Of a stretch of 64,000 nt of DNA, positions 33,245 to 42,818 are shown one piece after another. Within the stretch, counting starts at the first letter, position 1. Each line of letters opens with the position of its first letter. Origin of the DNA: Planctomycetota bacterium (GTDB lineage Bacteria > Planctomycetota > J058 > JAJDCQ01). Location of the stretch: the NCBI GenBank assembly GCA_029260755.1, contig JAJDCQ010000024.1:17526-81525 (forward strand), written 5' to 3'. The notes beneath the pieces are model-generated. The model was given only the letters and a program-made list of their open reading frames with translations. It made no database searches and was not told where the DNA came from. A program made the translations under genes and the position numbers.

Positions 33245-33849
33245 CGGAGGTCTCCTCCGTCTCGGGCGTCTTCGTCGAGGTCGGTCGGGTCGAGGTCGCG
33301 GAGCTCGCTCCGCAGGATCGCCTTCGCCCGGCGGAGGCGTCCCTGGACCGTCGATCGCGGGATGCCGAGGACGTCGGCGATCGCGTCGTAGGAGAGGGCG
33401 TCGTCGTACTTCAGGGCGAGGACGGCGCCGAGCTCCGGCGGGAGCGCGCCCACCGCGGCGGCGAGGCGCTCCGCCGCGACGGCCGAGAGGTCGACGGCGT
33501 CGTCGCGGTCGGTGACGTCGTCGACCTGGAGCTCCGTGAACGTGGCGGCGCGCCGAGCCCGGCTCCGCGCGTGGCGGCGCGAGACGTTCCGGGCGATCCC
33601 GAGGAGCCAGGCGCGCGGGTCGCCGTCGGGGTCGAGCCGGTCGATCGACCGGACCGCCTCGAGGAAGGTCTCCTGCGCGATCTCCGCGGCGGCCTCGGCG
33701 TCGCCGGTGCGGGCGAGGGCCACGCGGTGGACGACCGCCGCGTGAGCCTCGAGCAGCGCCGCGATCTCGGGGCGTGCCACCGGCGCTGTCCTCCGTCGGC
33801 GCCGCGGCGGCGTCGAGCGGGGCCGGGTCGGCCGGGTCTGGGTGGGCAT
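33241..33849 (-). CDS. ECF-type RNA polymerase sigma factor
   Basis: A 202-residue protein. Sigma region 2 (about 30-95) contains AAEIAQETFLEAVRSIDRLD and DPRAWLLGIARNVSRRHAR. Region 4 (about 135-185) contains LPPELGAVLALKYDDALSYDAIADVLGIPRSTVQGRLRRAK. It directs RNA polymerase to an envelope-stress-type regulon. The ATG at 33849 is chosen over one at 33879 because GGGGAGGA lies seven bases upstream. It overlaps the anti-sigma gene by four bases. Confidence 0.95.
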   Translation of the reverse strand: MPTQTRPTRPRSTPPRRRRRTAPVARPEIAALLEAHAAVVHRVALARTGDAEAAAEIAQETFLEAVRSIDRLDPDGDPRAWLLGIARNVSRRHARSRARRAATFTELQVDDVTDRDDAVDLSAVAAERLAAAVGALPPELGAVLALKYDDALSYDAIADVLGIPRSTVQGRLRRAKAILRSELRDLDPTDLDEDARDGGDLR

Positions 33850-33917
33850 GGGCGATTCCTCCCCTTGCCCTTCCTTCACCCGGACGCCGGAATCGGTACT
33901 ACGAAACTACTAGGAAA

Positions 33918-35051
33918 TCAGCGAACCTTGCGCCGGACGGTGATCTTCACCTTGAACCCGCCGGTGTTCTGCTGGTTCGGGGCGGCCATGGCGAGCTTCA
34001 GGGTGCCGCGCCGGTCGACCTTCTCGCTCCAGGTCGAGCCGACCTGGGTGGGCTGCCCGCCGTCGCCGATCATCATCAGGAGGGCGCCGAGGGGGAAGTT
34101 GCCCATGAAGCGATTGTTCGGGATCCCGTCGGGCGTGACGGTCATGCCCCAGCCGCCGATCGTGACGGTGCCGCTCGCGGCGATCGTGACCTCGTCGCCC
34201 TTCTGGATCTCGATCCCGGTGTCGTGATAGCTCACCTGCGCGCTCGCCGTCGCGGGGAGCTTGATCGTCTTGTGGACGGTGGGCGGCTCGCGGAACTGGA
34301 TCGTCTTGACGTGCTTCTTCGGCACCGTGAGCACGCCGAAGCGCGTCTCGATGTCGAAGCTGGCGGCCGCGAGGGTGCCGCGCACCGTGAAGCGCTTCGT
34401 CACGATCTCGTCGTCCTCGATCACGTCGGTCGCCTCGTCCTCCTCCTTCTTGATCGACTCGAGGATCTTCTTCGCGCGCGCCTTGACCTCGGCGTCGTCG
34501 CTCTCGAGCGCGGCGGTGAGCTCGCTCTCGGCCAGGGCGCCGAGCGCGCTGAGCTCGGCGGTCGCCTTGTCTCGAACCGAGAAGTCGCCGTCGCCGAGCT
34601 GCTTCACCAGGCCGCCGATCTTCGCGATCAGGTCGGGGTCGGCGCGCTTGCCGAATCGGATCGAGAAGATGTCGCGGACCGGGACGGTGAGGATCCCGTA
34701 GCCGGTGTCGATCCGGAACTGGTCGGTCTCGATGCGGCCGACGATCCGGGCGCTGTCCTTGAGGATGAAGATGGCGGTGCTCTCGGGCTCGGCCTCGGCG
34801 CCCTCGTCCTCGCCCTCGCCTTCGCCTTCGCCTTCCCCTTCATCATCCGCGCCTTCGCCTTCGCCCTCGTCGCCCTCGTCCGGGGCGGCGGTGGGATCGG
34901 CCGGAGCGCCTGTCGCGTCGGCCTTCTTCGGCGCGGCCGGCGCGGGCTCGGGCGGTGGGGCCGCGCCGCCGTCCTGCGCCGCGGCCGGCGCGGCGAGGAG
35001 GAGCGTCAGGACGACGGCGGCGATGACGGCGGCGAGTCTCGTGGCGGACAT
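33918..35051 (-). CDS. Exported protein with duplicated domain and LecA-like C-terminus
   Basis: A 377-residue protein with signal peptide (1-26, ending APAAAQ) and an acidic, Gly/Glu/Asp/Pro linker (27-90). Two copies of a beta domain follow (about 92-140 and 215-270), each with a LTVP motif (TGYGILTVPVRDI and TRFGVLTVPKKHV), with a HEAT-like helical pair between. Residues 275-375 (DEVTIAASGTVTIGGWG, then NRFMGNFPLGALLM) resemble the PA-IL/LecA sugar-binding beta sandwich. It may bind surface glycans. The ATG at 35051 follows GGGAGAAGG. It lies upstream of the sigma-factor gene, 68 bases away in the same orientation. Confidence 0.78.
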   Translation of the reverse strand: MSATRLAAVIAAVVLTLLLAAPAAAQDGGAAPPPEPAPAAPKKADATGAPADPTAAPDEGDEGEGEGADDEGEGEGEGEGEDEGAEAEPESTAIFILKDSARIVGRIETDQFRIDTGYGILTVPVRDIFSIRFGKRADPDLIAKIGGLVKQLGDGDFSVRDKATAELSALGALAESELTAALESDDAEVKARAKKILESIKKEEDEATDVIEDDEIVTKRFTVRGTLAAASFDIETRFGVLTVPKKHVKTIQFREPPTVHKTIKLPATASAQVSYHDTGIEIQKGDEVTIAASGTVTIGGWGMTVTPDGIPNNRFMGNFPLGALLMMIGDGGQPTQVGSTWSEKVDRRGTLKLAMAAPNQQNTGGFKVKITVRRKVR

Positions 35052-35263
35052 GAATCCTTCTCCCGCAGGGTGATCCGGCTCGGACGGCCGGGCCAACCAG
35101 TCTAGATGAGGCTCCCGGGGGACGGAAGAGGCCTCTCTCGGGCGATCGTCCGGAGCGGCCGTCTCGGCCCTCGCTCGCTCGGTAGCGCGAAGTCGGCCCG
35201 AGTCGTATGGTGATGCGGGAGAAGCACTTCGAACCGACGCACCTCATGCGCAGGGGAGCGGGC

Positions 35264-36280
35264 GTGGCGGGACTCGAGATCAATCTCAAACCGGTCGAGG
35301 GGAATCCCGAGGCGTGTCTCGCGGAGATGGCGGGCGCCATCGATGGGACCACGGTCGGCAGCTTTCAGAACGCCCTCGAGAAGACGAAGGCCCAGGGGGT
35401 GCGAAAGCTCGTCCTGGACATGGCCGGGATCAAGTACGTCAACAGCACCGGCCTCGGCTCCCTCGTCAAGTACGCCGACTCGTTCAAGAGCAGCGGCGGC
35501 GGAATGGCGCTGATCAGCGTCCCGACGAAGGTGAAGATCGTCATCGAGATGCTGAGTCTCGACTCGTACTTCGGGATCTCGGCGGATCTGCCGAGCGCCC
35601 TCGCCGCGCTCTCGAGCAACGACTCCGGCACGCTCACCGCGCCGCCGCCCGCGCCGATGCCGATGCCTCCGCCGCCTCCGCCGCCGATGCCGCCGCCTCC
35701 GATGCCGGCGCCGCCGCCCCCCATGCCGGCGCCGCCGCCCGCGCCTCCCCCCGCACCGGCGCCGCCGCCGACGCAGCCGCAGCCGCAGCCCGCGGGCGCC
35801 TCGTCATCTGATGGGGGAGGCCTCACCGAGGACCAGCTTCGCCTCGGCGATGTCCTCGTCGCCGCCGGCACCCTCACGCGGGAGACGCTCGAGGGGGTCC
35901 TCGGCCGCACCGGTCGCGGCAACACCGCCGTCGGCCGCGCGCTTCAGCAGTCGGGCTTCGCGACCCGCGACGATGTCGCCCGCGCGCTCGTCCGCCAGCA
36001 GCGCGTTCCGCGGATCAACCTGAGCGCCACCCAGATCCCGCTCCAGGCGGTCGCCCTCCTCCCCGAGGAGGTCGCGCGTCACGCCCAGGCGCTCGCGATC
36101 GATCGGCTCGAGGACATCCTCGTGATCGTCACGCCGATCCTGAATCCCGAGGCGATCTCGTATCTCCGGCGGCAGACCGGGTGTCGGGTCGCGATCCTGA
36201 CGTGCCCCGCCGAGGGCTTCGAGCAGATCCACGCGAGCTACTACCAGCAGCTCCGGGCGGCGCAGCAGCCGCAGGCCTGA
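35264..36280 (+). CDS. STAS-domain protein fused to a type II ATPase N-domain (MshEN)
   Basis: About 338 residues. The N-terminus (10-115) is a STAS domain with the phosphorylatable-serine segment MAGIKYVNSTGLGSLVKY, the hallmark of anti-sigma antagonists. A Pro-rich linker (about 125-180) follows, then a C-terminal MshEN/GspE-N domain (190-335) with LRLGDVLVAAGTLTRETL and LLPEEVARHAQALAIDRLEDILVIVTP. MshEN can bind c-di-GMP; binding here is not shown. The start may be GTG 35264, with AGGGGAG five bases before, or an ATG at 35207. It is alone on the plus strand, with a strong bidirectional terminator after it. Confidence 0.85.
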   Translation: MAGLEINLKPVEGNPEACLAEMAGAIDGTTVGSFQNALEKTKAQGVRKLVLDMAGIKYVNSTGLGSLVKYADSFKSSGGGMALISVPTKVKIVIEMLSLDSYFGISADLPSALAALSSNDSGTLTAPPPAPMPMPPPPPPPMPPPPMPAPPPPMPAPPPAPPPAPAPPPTQPQPQPAGASSSDGGGLTEDQLRLGDVLVAAGTLTRETLEGVLGRTGRGNTAVGRALQQSGFATRDDVARALVRQQRVPRINLSATQIPLQAVALLPEEVARHAQALAIDRLEDILVIVTPILNPEAISYLRRQTGCRVAILTCPAEGFEQIHASYYQQLRAAQQPQA

Positions 36281-36304
36281 TCGCCCGTCACCGTTGCAAA
36301 GACA

Positions 36305-36350
36305 AGAGACCGGGTCTCTTCACGAGCGTGAAGAGACCCGGCTCTCGTTT
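36305..36350. terminator. Strong bidirectional terminator
   Basis: CCGGGTCTCTTCAC and GTGAAGAGACCCGG form a perfect 14-bp stem with a 4-base loop (36310-36341). T-containing tails lie on both sides (CTCGTTT on plus, CTTGTCTTTG on minus). It sits between the convergent STAS-MshEN and TerB-like genes. Confidence 0.85.
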
Positions 36351-36386
36351 GGGGTCGTCCGTCTGATCCGGCGCGCCGCGATCGGG

Positions 36387-36848
36387 CTAGCCCGCTTCGC
36401 GTACCTCTTGACCGCAGTGGTGGCACTTCTCGGTGATGTTCGCGCCGGCGAGAACGCCGCGCGAGAGCGAGAGGCCCCGCCAGCGGAGCACCCGCTGGAG
36501 CTGCTCGACGGTCATGTCGCTCGCCTGCGCGATCCCGATCAGGAGCGACTCCTCCTCGGGGGCGATCTCGTGGTCGGCCGCGGCGACCTCGAGCATGCCC
36601 TTGCGGGCCATGTCGCGTTCGTCCGCGTCATCCTCGAGGCCGACCCGTCCGCCTTCGCGGACCTTCTCCTCGATCCGGTCCACCTCGGTCTCGCTCAGGC
36701 CGAAGCGTGCTCGCCAGCAGTCGAGGACCTCGCGCTCCGTCGTCGCGATGTCGCCGTCGGCGATCGCCACGGCGAACAGGGCGCCGTAGATCCGCCGAAG
36801 GCCCGCGTACGAGATTCCCAGATAGCGCTCTCCTGGTTTGATTCCCAT
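36387..36848 (-). CDS. TerB-like helical protein with terminal CxxC
   Basis: A 153-residue protein with two TerB-type helical bundles. Each contains the acidic turn of the family: FAVAIADGDIATTEREVLD and LEVAAADHEIAPEEESLLIG. TerB-like domains bind metal ions (through Asp/Glu) and occur in membrane-stress contexts. The tail holds CHHCG, a possible half zinc site. The ATG at 36848 follows GGAGGAG. The 37 bases at the 3' end lead to the shared terminator. Confidence 0.85.
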   Translation of the reverse strand: MGIKPGERYLGISYAGLRRIYGALFAVAIADGDIATTEREVLDCWRARFGLSETEVDRIEEKVREGGRVGLEDDADERDMARKGMLEVAAADHEIAPEEESLLIGIAQASDMTVEQLQRVLRWRGLSLSRGVLAGANITEKCHHCGQEVREAG

Positions 36849-37089
36849 GCAACCATCTCCTCCAAGGTCATAGCTTCGTTGCGGGCGCCCTGGGCGGCGG
36901 GCGCCGATGCCCTGGAAAACGCAAAGCCCGCGCCGAAACCCAACCGCTCCAAGTCCTTGGACGACAGGGGGCGAATCAGAGCGGTTGCATGAGCGTGGGG
37001 CGCAGCGCTGCGACGGAAGAGGAAGATGATGCCATGGCGCCGTGGCGGTCGCCGGACCAACACGAGCCTAACCGGGGGAGCCGACGAGG
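36849..37089. other. Intergenic region
   Basis: About 240 bases, with the palindrome CCAAGTCCTTGG near 36950 and no gene. It is presumably the TerB-like gene upstream region and the downstream flank of the WD40 kinase. Confidence 0.4.
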
Positions 37090-40000
37090 TCAGTCGGGGG
37101 GGACGAGCCGACCGATCACGCGGACGGGGTCGAGGCCCTGAACGCGCCAGCCGGTGCGATCCCAGACGATCTCGGTCAGCGTCTCGGGCTTCTCATCGAG
37201 GAGGCGTTCGATGTCCCAGATGACGACGGTGCGGTCCTCGCGCGTCGCCGACGCGAGCCGTTTCCCGTCCGGGCTCCAGGCGAGGGCGGTCCGTCGTTGG
37301 CCGTCCTGCGTCCCGTGGACGAGCGTGATCAGCTCGCGCCGGCGGTCGATGTCCCAGATCCTGACCGTCCCGTCTCTACCCGTCGAAGCGACTCGGGTCT
37401 CGTCGGGGGAGAGGGCGAGCGCCTCGACGACGCCCGTGTGCCCGACGAGCAGCCCGACCCGCTGCTCGACGGGATGGCCATCGTCGGTCTGGCGGAGCGT
37501 CGTCAAGGTGATGGCGTCGCGGGCGTGGAGGAGCAGGCCATCCTCGCGCCAGGCGATCGCCTTCGCTCCGTCTCCCCCCGTCGTCATCGTCGCCTCGTTC
37601 GTCGCGAGGTCGATCACATGACGCTGGAAGGCGGATCCGGTGACGAGGCGTCGGCCGTCGGGGCTCCAGGCGAGGGCGAAGACCTCGCCGATCTTCGGGA
37701 ACCGGGCCTCGGTCTCGAGGGTGACCGCGGACAGCACCTCGATCCGGTCGTCCTCGACGCGCTCGCCCTGAACGCTCACCGCGAGGCGGTCTCCTTCGGG
37801 GCTCCAGGCGAGGACGAGGCGAGGCGCCAGGTTCTTCTTGGCCGTCTCGAAGGTCCGTTCGACGAACCTCGTGGTCTCGGTGTCGAGAACGCGCACATCG
37901 GCTCGACCGTCGACCGGGTACTGCGCGATCGCAAGGCGGCGCCCGGTCGGATCCCAGGCGACCTGCCGCGTCCTCGCCGCCGCGATGTGGATCGCGCTCG
38001 GGATCTTCGAGCCCGCGACGTTCGGATCGAAGCCGACGACGCTCGAGAACGAGCCCGGGCGAAGACGTCCGCCGGCGATGATCTGCGGCGTCCGATCCTT
38101 GCTGGGCTGCCAGGCGAGGGTCTCGATCCGCTCGAACCGGACGGGCAGCCGACGAAGGGTGCGGGTGTCGTGGGTCGGTCCGGTCGGCGCGACGGCGACG
38201 TCGCCGCCGCTGGTGGTGAGGGCGACGCGGTCTCCTCCCGGGGAGAGCTGGGCGGACTTCAGCCTCGCCCAGCGAAGCGGGAGCTCATCGACCGGATTCA
38301 GCTCGAGGTCGAAGAGGAGCAGCCTCCCCTCGATGCCCGCTCCCGAGACGCCGATGCGCGACGAGCGAGCGCTCGTGGAGATGAGCCGTCGGTTCGACCA
38401 GAGGTGGTCGCGGACCTCCACCGCCCGGAGCGTCTCTCCGAGCTCGATCCGCCGGAGCGTCTTGTCCGAGCAGGCGGCGAGCAGCCCGGCGTCCTTCCCC
38501 GGCAGCCATGCGAGGCCCCACACCCCCGCGTCCGGATAGATCGTGTGCTGGACCTCGAGCGTGCTCGCATCCGCGATCCGGACGCCGTGTTGACCACCCC
38601 AGGCGAGGCGCTTCCCGTCCCGGTGGAAGCCGAGACCGTAGATGGTGCTCTGCGGCTTCGAGGTGGCGATGAGCTCGCCGCCCTCGATGTCCCAGAGCCT
38701 CACGAACCCGTCGCTGCCGGCGCTGGCGAGGCGCGTCCCGTCCGCGCTCCACGCGATGGTGTAGATCAGCATCGTCCCGGCCTGGAGGGTCTGGAGCATC
38801 TCCCCGTTCTCGGCGTCCAGGATCCTGACCATCCCGTCGTCGGCGCCGGTCGCGAGGCGCTCTCCGTCGGGGGAGAAGACGACGGTCTCGAGGGCGACGC
38901 CGTCGGTGGGCCACGCGCCGAGGGGGCGCCCGTCGTCGCTGCTCCAGATCCGGACGAGTGCGTCCTCGCCGACGGTCGCGAGCTGGCGGCCGTTCGGGCT
39001 CCAGGAGGCATCGGCGGCCCCGTACGACTCGGACCACTGGGCCCGGGCGCGCTCGGTGAGGCGATGCCCCGTCGAGAGCGTCGCCACCGTCGCGCCGTCG
39101 GCGTCGGCGATCTCGAGGGCGCCGTCGTCGCCCGTCACCCCGACGAGGCGGCCGTCGGAGCTCCAGGCGATCGAGCGAGGTGAGGGGAAGCGCTCGGCGA
39201 GGGGCTCCGGCGGGGAGGTCGCCGGCCGGCTCTCCGTCGCGCGCGGCGCCGCGTCAGCGGCCTTCCATTCGAGCGCTTCGACCGGCGCGTCGAGGCTCGC
39301 GGCGGGCGAGGTCGCACCGTCGGTCGGCGACCAGCGGAGGATGGCGCCGTCTCGGTCGCCCGAGGCGAGCTCCGAACCGTCGGGCGACCAGGCCAGCGCG
39401 TCCACGGGAGCGCGGTGCCTCTGGTGACGGGCGCGCTCGGTCCCCTCCGCCGCGCCCCAGAGGCGAACCGATCCGTCCGCGCCGCCCGAGGCGAGGAGAT
39501 CCCCGGTGGCGTGCCACGCGAGAGCGGTGACGACGCCGACGTGTCCCCGGAGGCGGATCACCTCCCGCATCGTCGGGAGGTCCCAGATGGAGACCACCCC
39601 CGAGCGCTCCGCGAGGGCGAGACGATCGCCGGCGGGACTCCAGGCGATGTGGTCGGCGCGCTGCCCGGCCGCGCTCCAGACGGGCGGGCGCATCTCGTAG
39701 AACGCCTCGGCGAGGACGGTCCGGCCGACGCGGGACTCGTGGAGGGCGAGCCCGCGCGCCGCCGCTGCGGCGGCCTCCTCCCAGCGTCCGTCGCGGGCGA
39801 GGATCTCGGCTCGCTCGGCCAGGGCGCGCCCGAGGAGGCGGCCCTTCGCGGCGTCGGCGGCCTCCGCTCGGGCTCGCTCCGCGTCGGCGCGAGCTCTCGC
39901 CCTCTCGGCATCCGCCTCCTCCCTCTTCGCCCGCGAGGCCTCGCGTTCGGCGTCCGCGCTCGCCGCCTTCGCCTGGTCGCGTGCGAGCTCGGCCCGGTCG

Positions 40001-41073
40001 AGCGCCTCGCGGATCTTCTGGAACGAGACCACGAAGCCGACGGTCCCGCCCACGATCAGGGTCACGGTCGCGACGACGGCGATCGCCGAGCTCGCCGCGA
40101 GCGCCTTGTGTCGTCGCGCCCATCGGCCCATCCGCTCGCGCCGTCCGATCGGGCGCGCTTCGATGGGCGCGCCCTCGAGGAACCGATCGAGCTCGGCGGC
40201 GACCGCGGCGGCCGTCTGGTAGCGGCGCTCGGGCTCCTTCGCGAGGCAGCGCAGGACGATCGTCTCGAGGTCGATGTGGATGAGCGGCTCGACCTCGCGC
40301 GGCGGCTTGGGGTCGTCGAAGATCACCTGCTTCAGGAGGCCCGCCTCTCCGCTCCCCGCATCGAACGGTGGCCGTCCGACGAGACCTCGGTAGAGGACCG
40401 CGCCGATGCCGTAGACGTCGGTCGGCGGGCCCTGATCGGCGATCTCCCCGGCGGCCTGCTCGGGGGCCATGTACTGGAGGGTGCCAATGACCTGGCCGGT
40501 GCGGGTCAGCTCCCCGGCTCGCGACGCCTCGCGGACGAGGCCGAAGTCCATCAGGCGAACCCGGTCGTCCGCCTCCAGCATCACGTTCTGCGGCTTGACG
40601 TCGCGATGGACGAGACCGGCCCCGTGGGCGTGCTCGAGGGCGAGGGCGAGGTCGCGGACGATCTTGGCGAGTCTCCGCGGAGCGAAGCGCGCCCGCGAGA
40701 AGGCGGCCGCGAGGTCCTCGCCGGGGACGAGCTCCATCGCGAGGAAGGGCCGGCCGCCGTGCTGGCCGACCTCGTAGATCCCGGCGATTCCCGGATGCTG
40801 GAGTCCGGCGACGACCCTCGCTTCGCGCTCGAACCGGGCGCGGGCCTGACCGTCCGCGAGGACGCCCTCGCCGAGCATCTTGATCGCGACCTCGCGGCCC
40901 AGGCTCAGATCCCAGGCGCGATGAACGACGCCCATCCCGCCGCGGCCGAGCTCGGCGATGAGGACGTAGCGCCCGAGGCGGCGCGCGGGGTCGGCGAAGG
41001 CCGCCTGGAGCTCGGCGGGAGGCTCCGGCGATGGGAGGGACGACGAAGCGAGCGTCGGCGGCCCGTCGCTCAT
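37090..41073 (-). CDS. Ser/Thr protein kinase with C-terminal WD40 beta-propellers
   Basis: A 1327-residue protein. The kinase domain (about 38-305) has GRGGMGVV, HRDVKPQN, DFGLVRE and MAPEQ. A transmembrane helix (about 335-358) and an Ala/Arg coiled coil (about 358-430) come next. Residues 445-1310 contain many WD40-type repeats with ALAWSPDG, LWD and VRLWGAA signatures, for example VRIWSSDDG and VRIWDIDRR, enough for at least two propellers. It is a transmembrane receptor-type kinase with an extracytoplasmic propeller. It begins 19 bases after the GH5 gene, in the same direction. The substrate is unknown. Confidence 0.93.
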   Translation of the reverse strand: MSDGPPTLASSSLPSPEPPAELQAAFADPARRLGRYVLIAELGRGGMGVVHRAWDLSLGREVAIKMLGEGVLADGQARARFEREARVVAGLQHPGIAGIYEVGQHGGRPFLAMELVPGEDLAAAFSRARFAPRRLAKIVRDLALALEHAHGAGLVHRDVKPQNVMLEADDRVRLMDFGLVREASRAGELTRTGQVIGTLQYMAPEQAAGEIADQGPPTDVYGIGAVLYRGLVGRPPFDAGSGEAGLLKQVIFDDPKPPREVEPLIHIDLETIVLRCLAKEPERRYQTAAAVAAELDRFLEGAPIEARPIGRRERMGRWARRHKALAASSAIAVVATVTLIVGGTVGFVVSFQKIREALDRAELARDQAKAASADAEREASRAKREEADAERARARADAERARAEAADAAKGRLLGRALAERAEILARDGRWEEAAAAAARGLALHESRVGRTVLAEAFYEMRPPVWSAAGQRADHIAWSPAGDRLALAERSGVVSIWDLPTMREVIRLRGHVGVVTALAWHATGDLLASGGADGSVRLWGAAEGTERARHQRHRAPVDALAWSPDGSELASGDRDGAILRWSPTDGATSPAASLDAPVEALEWKAADAAPRATESRPATSPPEPLAERFPSPRSIAWSSDGRLVGVTGDDGALEIADADGATVATLSTGHRLTERARAQWSESYGAADASWSPNGRQLATVGEDALVRIWSSDDGRPLGAWPTDGVALETVVFSPDGERLATGADDGMVRILDAENGEMLQTLQAGTMLIYTIAWSADGTRLASAGSDGFVRLWDIEGGELIATSKPQSTIYGLGFHRDGKRLAWGGQHGVRIADASTLEVQHTIYPDAGVWGLAWLPGKDAGLLAACSDKTLRRIELGETLRAVEVRDHLWSNRRLISTSARSSRIGVSGAGIEGRLLLFDLELNPVDELPLRWARLKSAQLSPGGDRVALTTSGGDVAVAPTGPTHDTRTLRRLPVRFERIETLAWQPSKDRTPQIIAGGRLRPGSFSSVVGFDPNVAGSKIPSAIHIAAARTRQVAWDPTGRRLAIAQYPVDGRADVRVLDTETTRFVERTFETAKKNLAPRLVLAWSPEGDRLAVSVQGERVEDDRIEVLSAVTLETEARFPKIGEVFALAWSPDGRRLVTGSAFQRHVIDLATNEATMTTGGDGAKAIAWREDGLLLHARDAITLTTLRQTDDGHPVEQRVGLLVGHTGVVEALALSPDETRVASTGRDGTVRIWDIDRRRELITLVHGTQDGQRRTALAWSPDGKRLASATREDRTVVIWDIERLLDEKPETLTEIVWDRTGWRVQGLDPVRVIGRLVPPD

Positions 41074-41092
41074 CGGCGGCGAGTGACCATCG

Positions 41093-42658
41093 TCAGCGCG
41101 GACGCACGCGGATGACGTGCGAGCTCGAGCCCGGGTCGGCGGTGACGACGAGGCGCCCGGTGGCGGCGTCCATCTGCCAAGCCCAGGTGCCCGTGGGGTC
41201 GCTGCTCTCGACGGTGAAGCCGGCGGGATACCACCACTCGCCGGCGAGCGCGATCTCGGTGCCGGCGCCGGGCGTGACGCCGGGGTCGTCGTCGAAGGCG
41301 ACCTCGAGGGTGGCCGTCGCCGCGTCGAAGGTCACTCCGGTGAGCCGTCCCGCCGTCGCGATCGGGTAGGGCCGGGCGAACGCCTCGAAGCCCGGCTTCG
41401 GGATGTTGCCGCCCTCGACCGGGCTGAAGCCGTGCGGGCCGCTCGCGTTCCAGTTCCAGATGGCGCCGCCGATCAGGTGGGCGTTCATCGCGTCCTGGTG
41501 ATCGGCGATGAGCTGCACGCCGCGCGGGTCGCCGAACCCGGTGCCGTACTCGCCGAGCCACATCGGCGCGCCGATGCGGGCGGCGTGGCGCCGGTGCGCT
41601 CCGATCCCGGCGAACGCGCGGGCGCGCGACCACGCGTCGTAGGGATCGAGCCGGAGCATCGCCTTGATGTCGTGAACCGGGTCGTACCAGTGCGGCGCGT
41701 AGACGACGTTCGGCTCGCCGAGGTCGGGCAGGCCCGACGGGATCCCGAAGCTCGTGAAGATGTTGCCCTCGACGAAGACGAGCCCGTCGGGATCCTCGGC
41801 CCGGAGCGCGGGGATGAGGTCGCGGTAGAAGGTCGCCAGGCGCCCGCGGTCGAAGCCGCGCGGGAGGGCGATCCCCGGGAAGGGCTCGTTGAACGGGTCC
41901 TGGCCGATCACGGCCGGGCTCGGCGCGAGCTCGCGGAGGGCGACCACCCACGCGTCGCGGAAGGCGCGTTTCAGGCGGTCGCTCTTCCAGAAGCGGTCGA
42001 AGTTCCAGATCACCTCGGGGTGGGCGTAGTTCTGCGGGAACGGCAGCGGCGTGTTCGGCAGGAAGCTCCAGTCCTGCGTCGCCCAGTCGGGCGCCCCGTC
42101 GCCGCCGTAGGTGCCCGACCAGAGGTCCTGGTGCATGTCGAGGACGACCCGGATCCCGGCCGCCTCGAACGCGCGGATCTGGTCGCGGACGTCGGCGAGG
42201 TAGCCGAGGTCGTAGGATCCCTCCGCCGGCTCGATCGCCTCCCAGATCAGGATGTGGCGAACGACCGAGACACCGGCCCGCGCCATGAGCGGGGCGCTCG
42301 CCGGGTCGTGCCAGCCCGCGAACGGCGCATACTTGCCCCGCTCGCTGTAGTTCGCGCCGCGGAGCAGGACGGTGCGGCCCTGGTCGTCGAGGATCCGGTC
42401 GCCGTCGGCGCGGAGCGGCCCGAACGGACGGGCGGCCGGCACGGAGGGCGTCGCCGCGGCCGTCGCGTTGGCGGTGACGACGACGGTTCCGCCGCGGCCC
42501 GCGGTCGAGCCGGCGTTGCCCGAGAAGTTGGTCCGGGCGCTGACGGAGGTTCCGCCGCTCGAGCAGGACGACGTCGTGGCGAGGAGGGCCGCGGCGACCG
42601 CGGTCAGGATCGCGAGGGCGATCCGCGGGCGCGGAGACGGAGCGAGTCGAGAGTCCAT
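41093..42658 (-). CDS. Secreted GH5-family glycoside hydrolase (endoglycoceramidase-like), lipoprotein
   Basis: A 521-residue protein. The signal peptide ends at a lipobox (SSCSSG, near residue 30), so it is lipid-anchored. A Thr/Ala-rich stretch (33-75) is followed by a TIM barrel (about 80-420). The motifs RGANYSERGKY, VVLDMHQDLWS, DPFNEPF (acid/base Glu) and WLGEYGTG (nucleophile Glu) fit GH5 and its endoglycoceramidase-like branch (DMHQD). A C-terminal beta domain (about 425-520) follows. It would cleave a glycan or glycolipid outside the cell. The ATG at 42658 (after AGGGTGG) is chosen over GTG 42667. The WD40 kinase gene follows closely. Confidence 0.9.
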   Translation of the reverse strand: MDSRLAPSPRPRIALAILTAVAAALLATTSSCSSGGTSVSARTNFSGNAGSTAGRGGTVVVTANATAAATPSVPAARPFGPLRADGDRILDDQGRTVLLRGANYSERGKYAPFAGWHDPASAPLMARAGVSVVRHILIWEAIEPAEGSYDLGYLADVRDQIRAFEAAGIRVVLDMHQDLWSGTYGGDGAPDWATQDWSFLPNTPLPFPQNYAHPEVIWNFDRFWKSDRLKRAFRDAWVVALRELAPSPAVIGQDPFNEPFPGIALPRGFDRGRLATFYRDLIPALRAEDPDGLVFVEGNIFTSFGIPSGLPDLGEPNVVYAPHWYDPVHDIKAMLRLDPYDAWSRARAFAGIGAHRRHAARIGAPMWLGEYGTGFGDPRGVQLIADHQDAMNAHLIGGAIWNWNASGPHGFSPVEGGNIPKPGFEAFARPYPIATAGRLTGVTFDAATATLEVAFDDDPGVTPGAGTEIALAGEWWYPAGFTVESSDPTGTWAWQMDAATGRLVVTADPGSSSHVIRVRPR

Positions 42659-42818
42659 GGAGTCCACCCTTGCTCTCTCTCGCTACACCGCAGGCCACGC
42701 ACCCTAAGGGGCGCGCCGGGTGGGGGCAAGGGTAAAAGGGGGCGCCGGCGGGCGGTGGCGGGCGGTGGTCCGGGGAGGGCCCGGCGCGGAGAATGAGGGT
42801 CGCTTCGGGAGCCCTACG

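Noticed and set aside
34795..34870. Repeated GAA/GAG-type codons that look like a tandem array
   Set aside because: They encode the acidic Gly/Glu/Asp linker of the lectin-like protein. No spacer structure, so not CRISPR.
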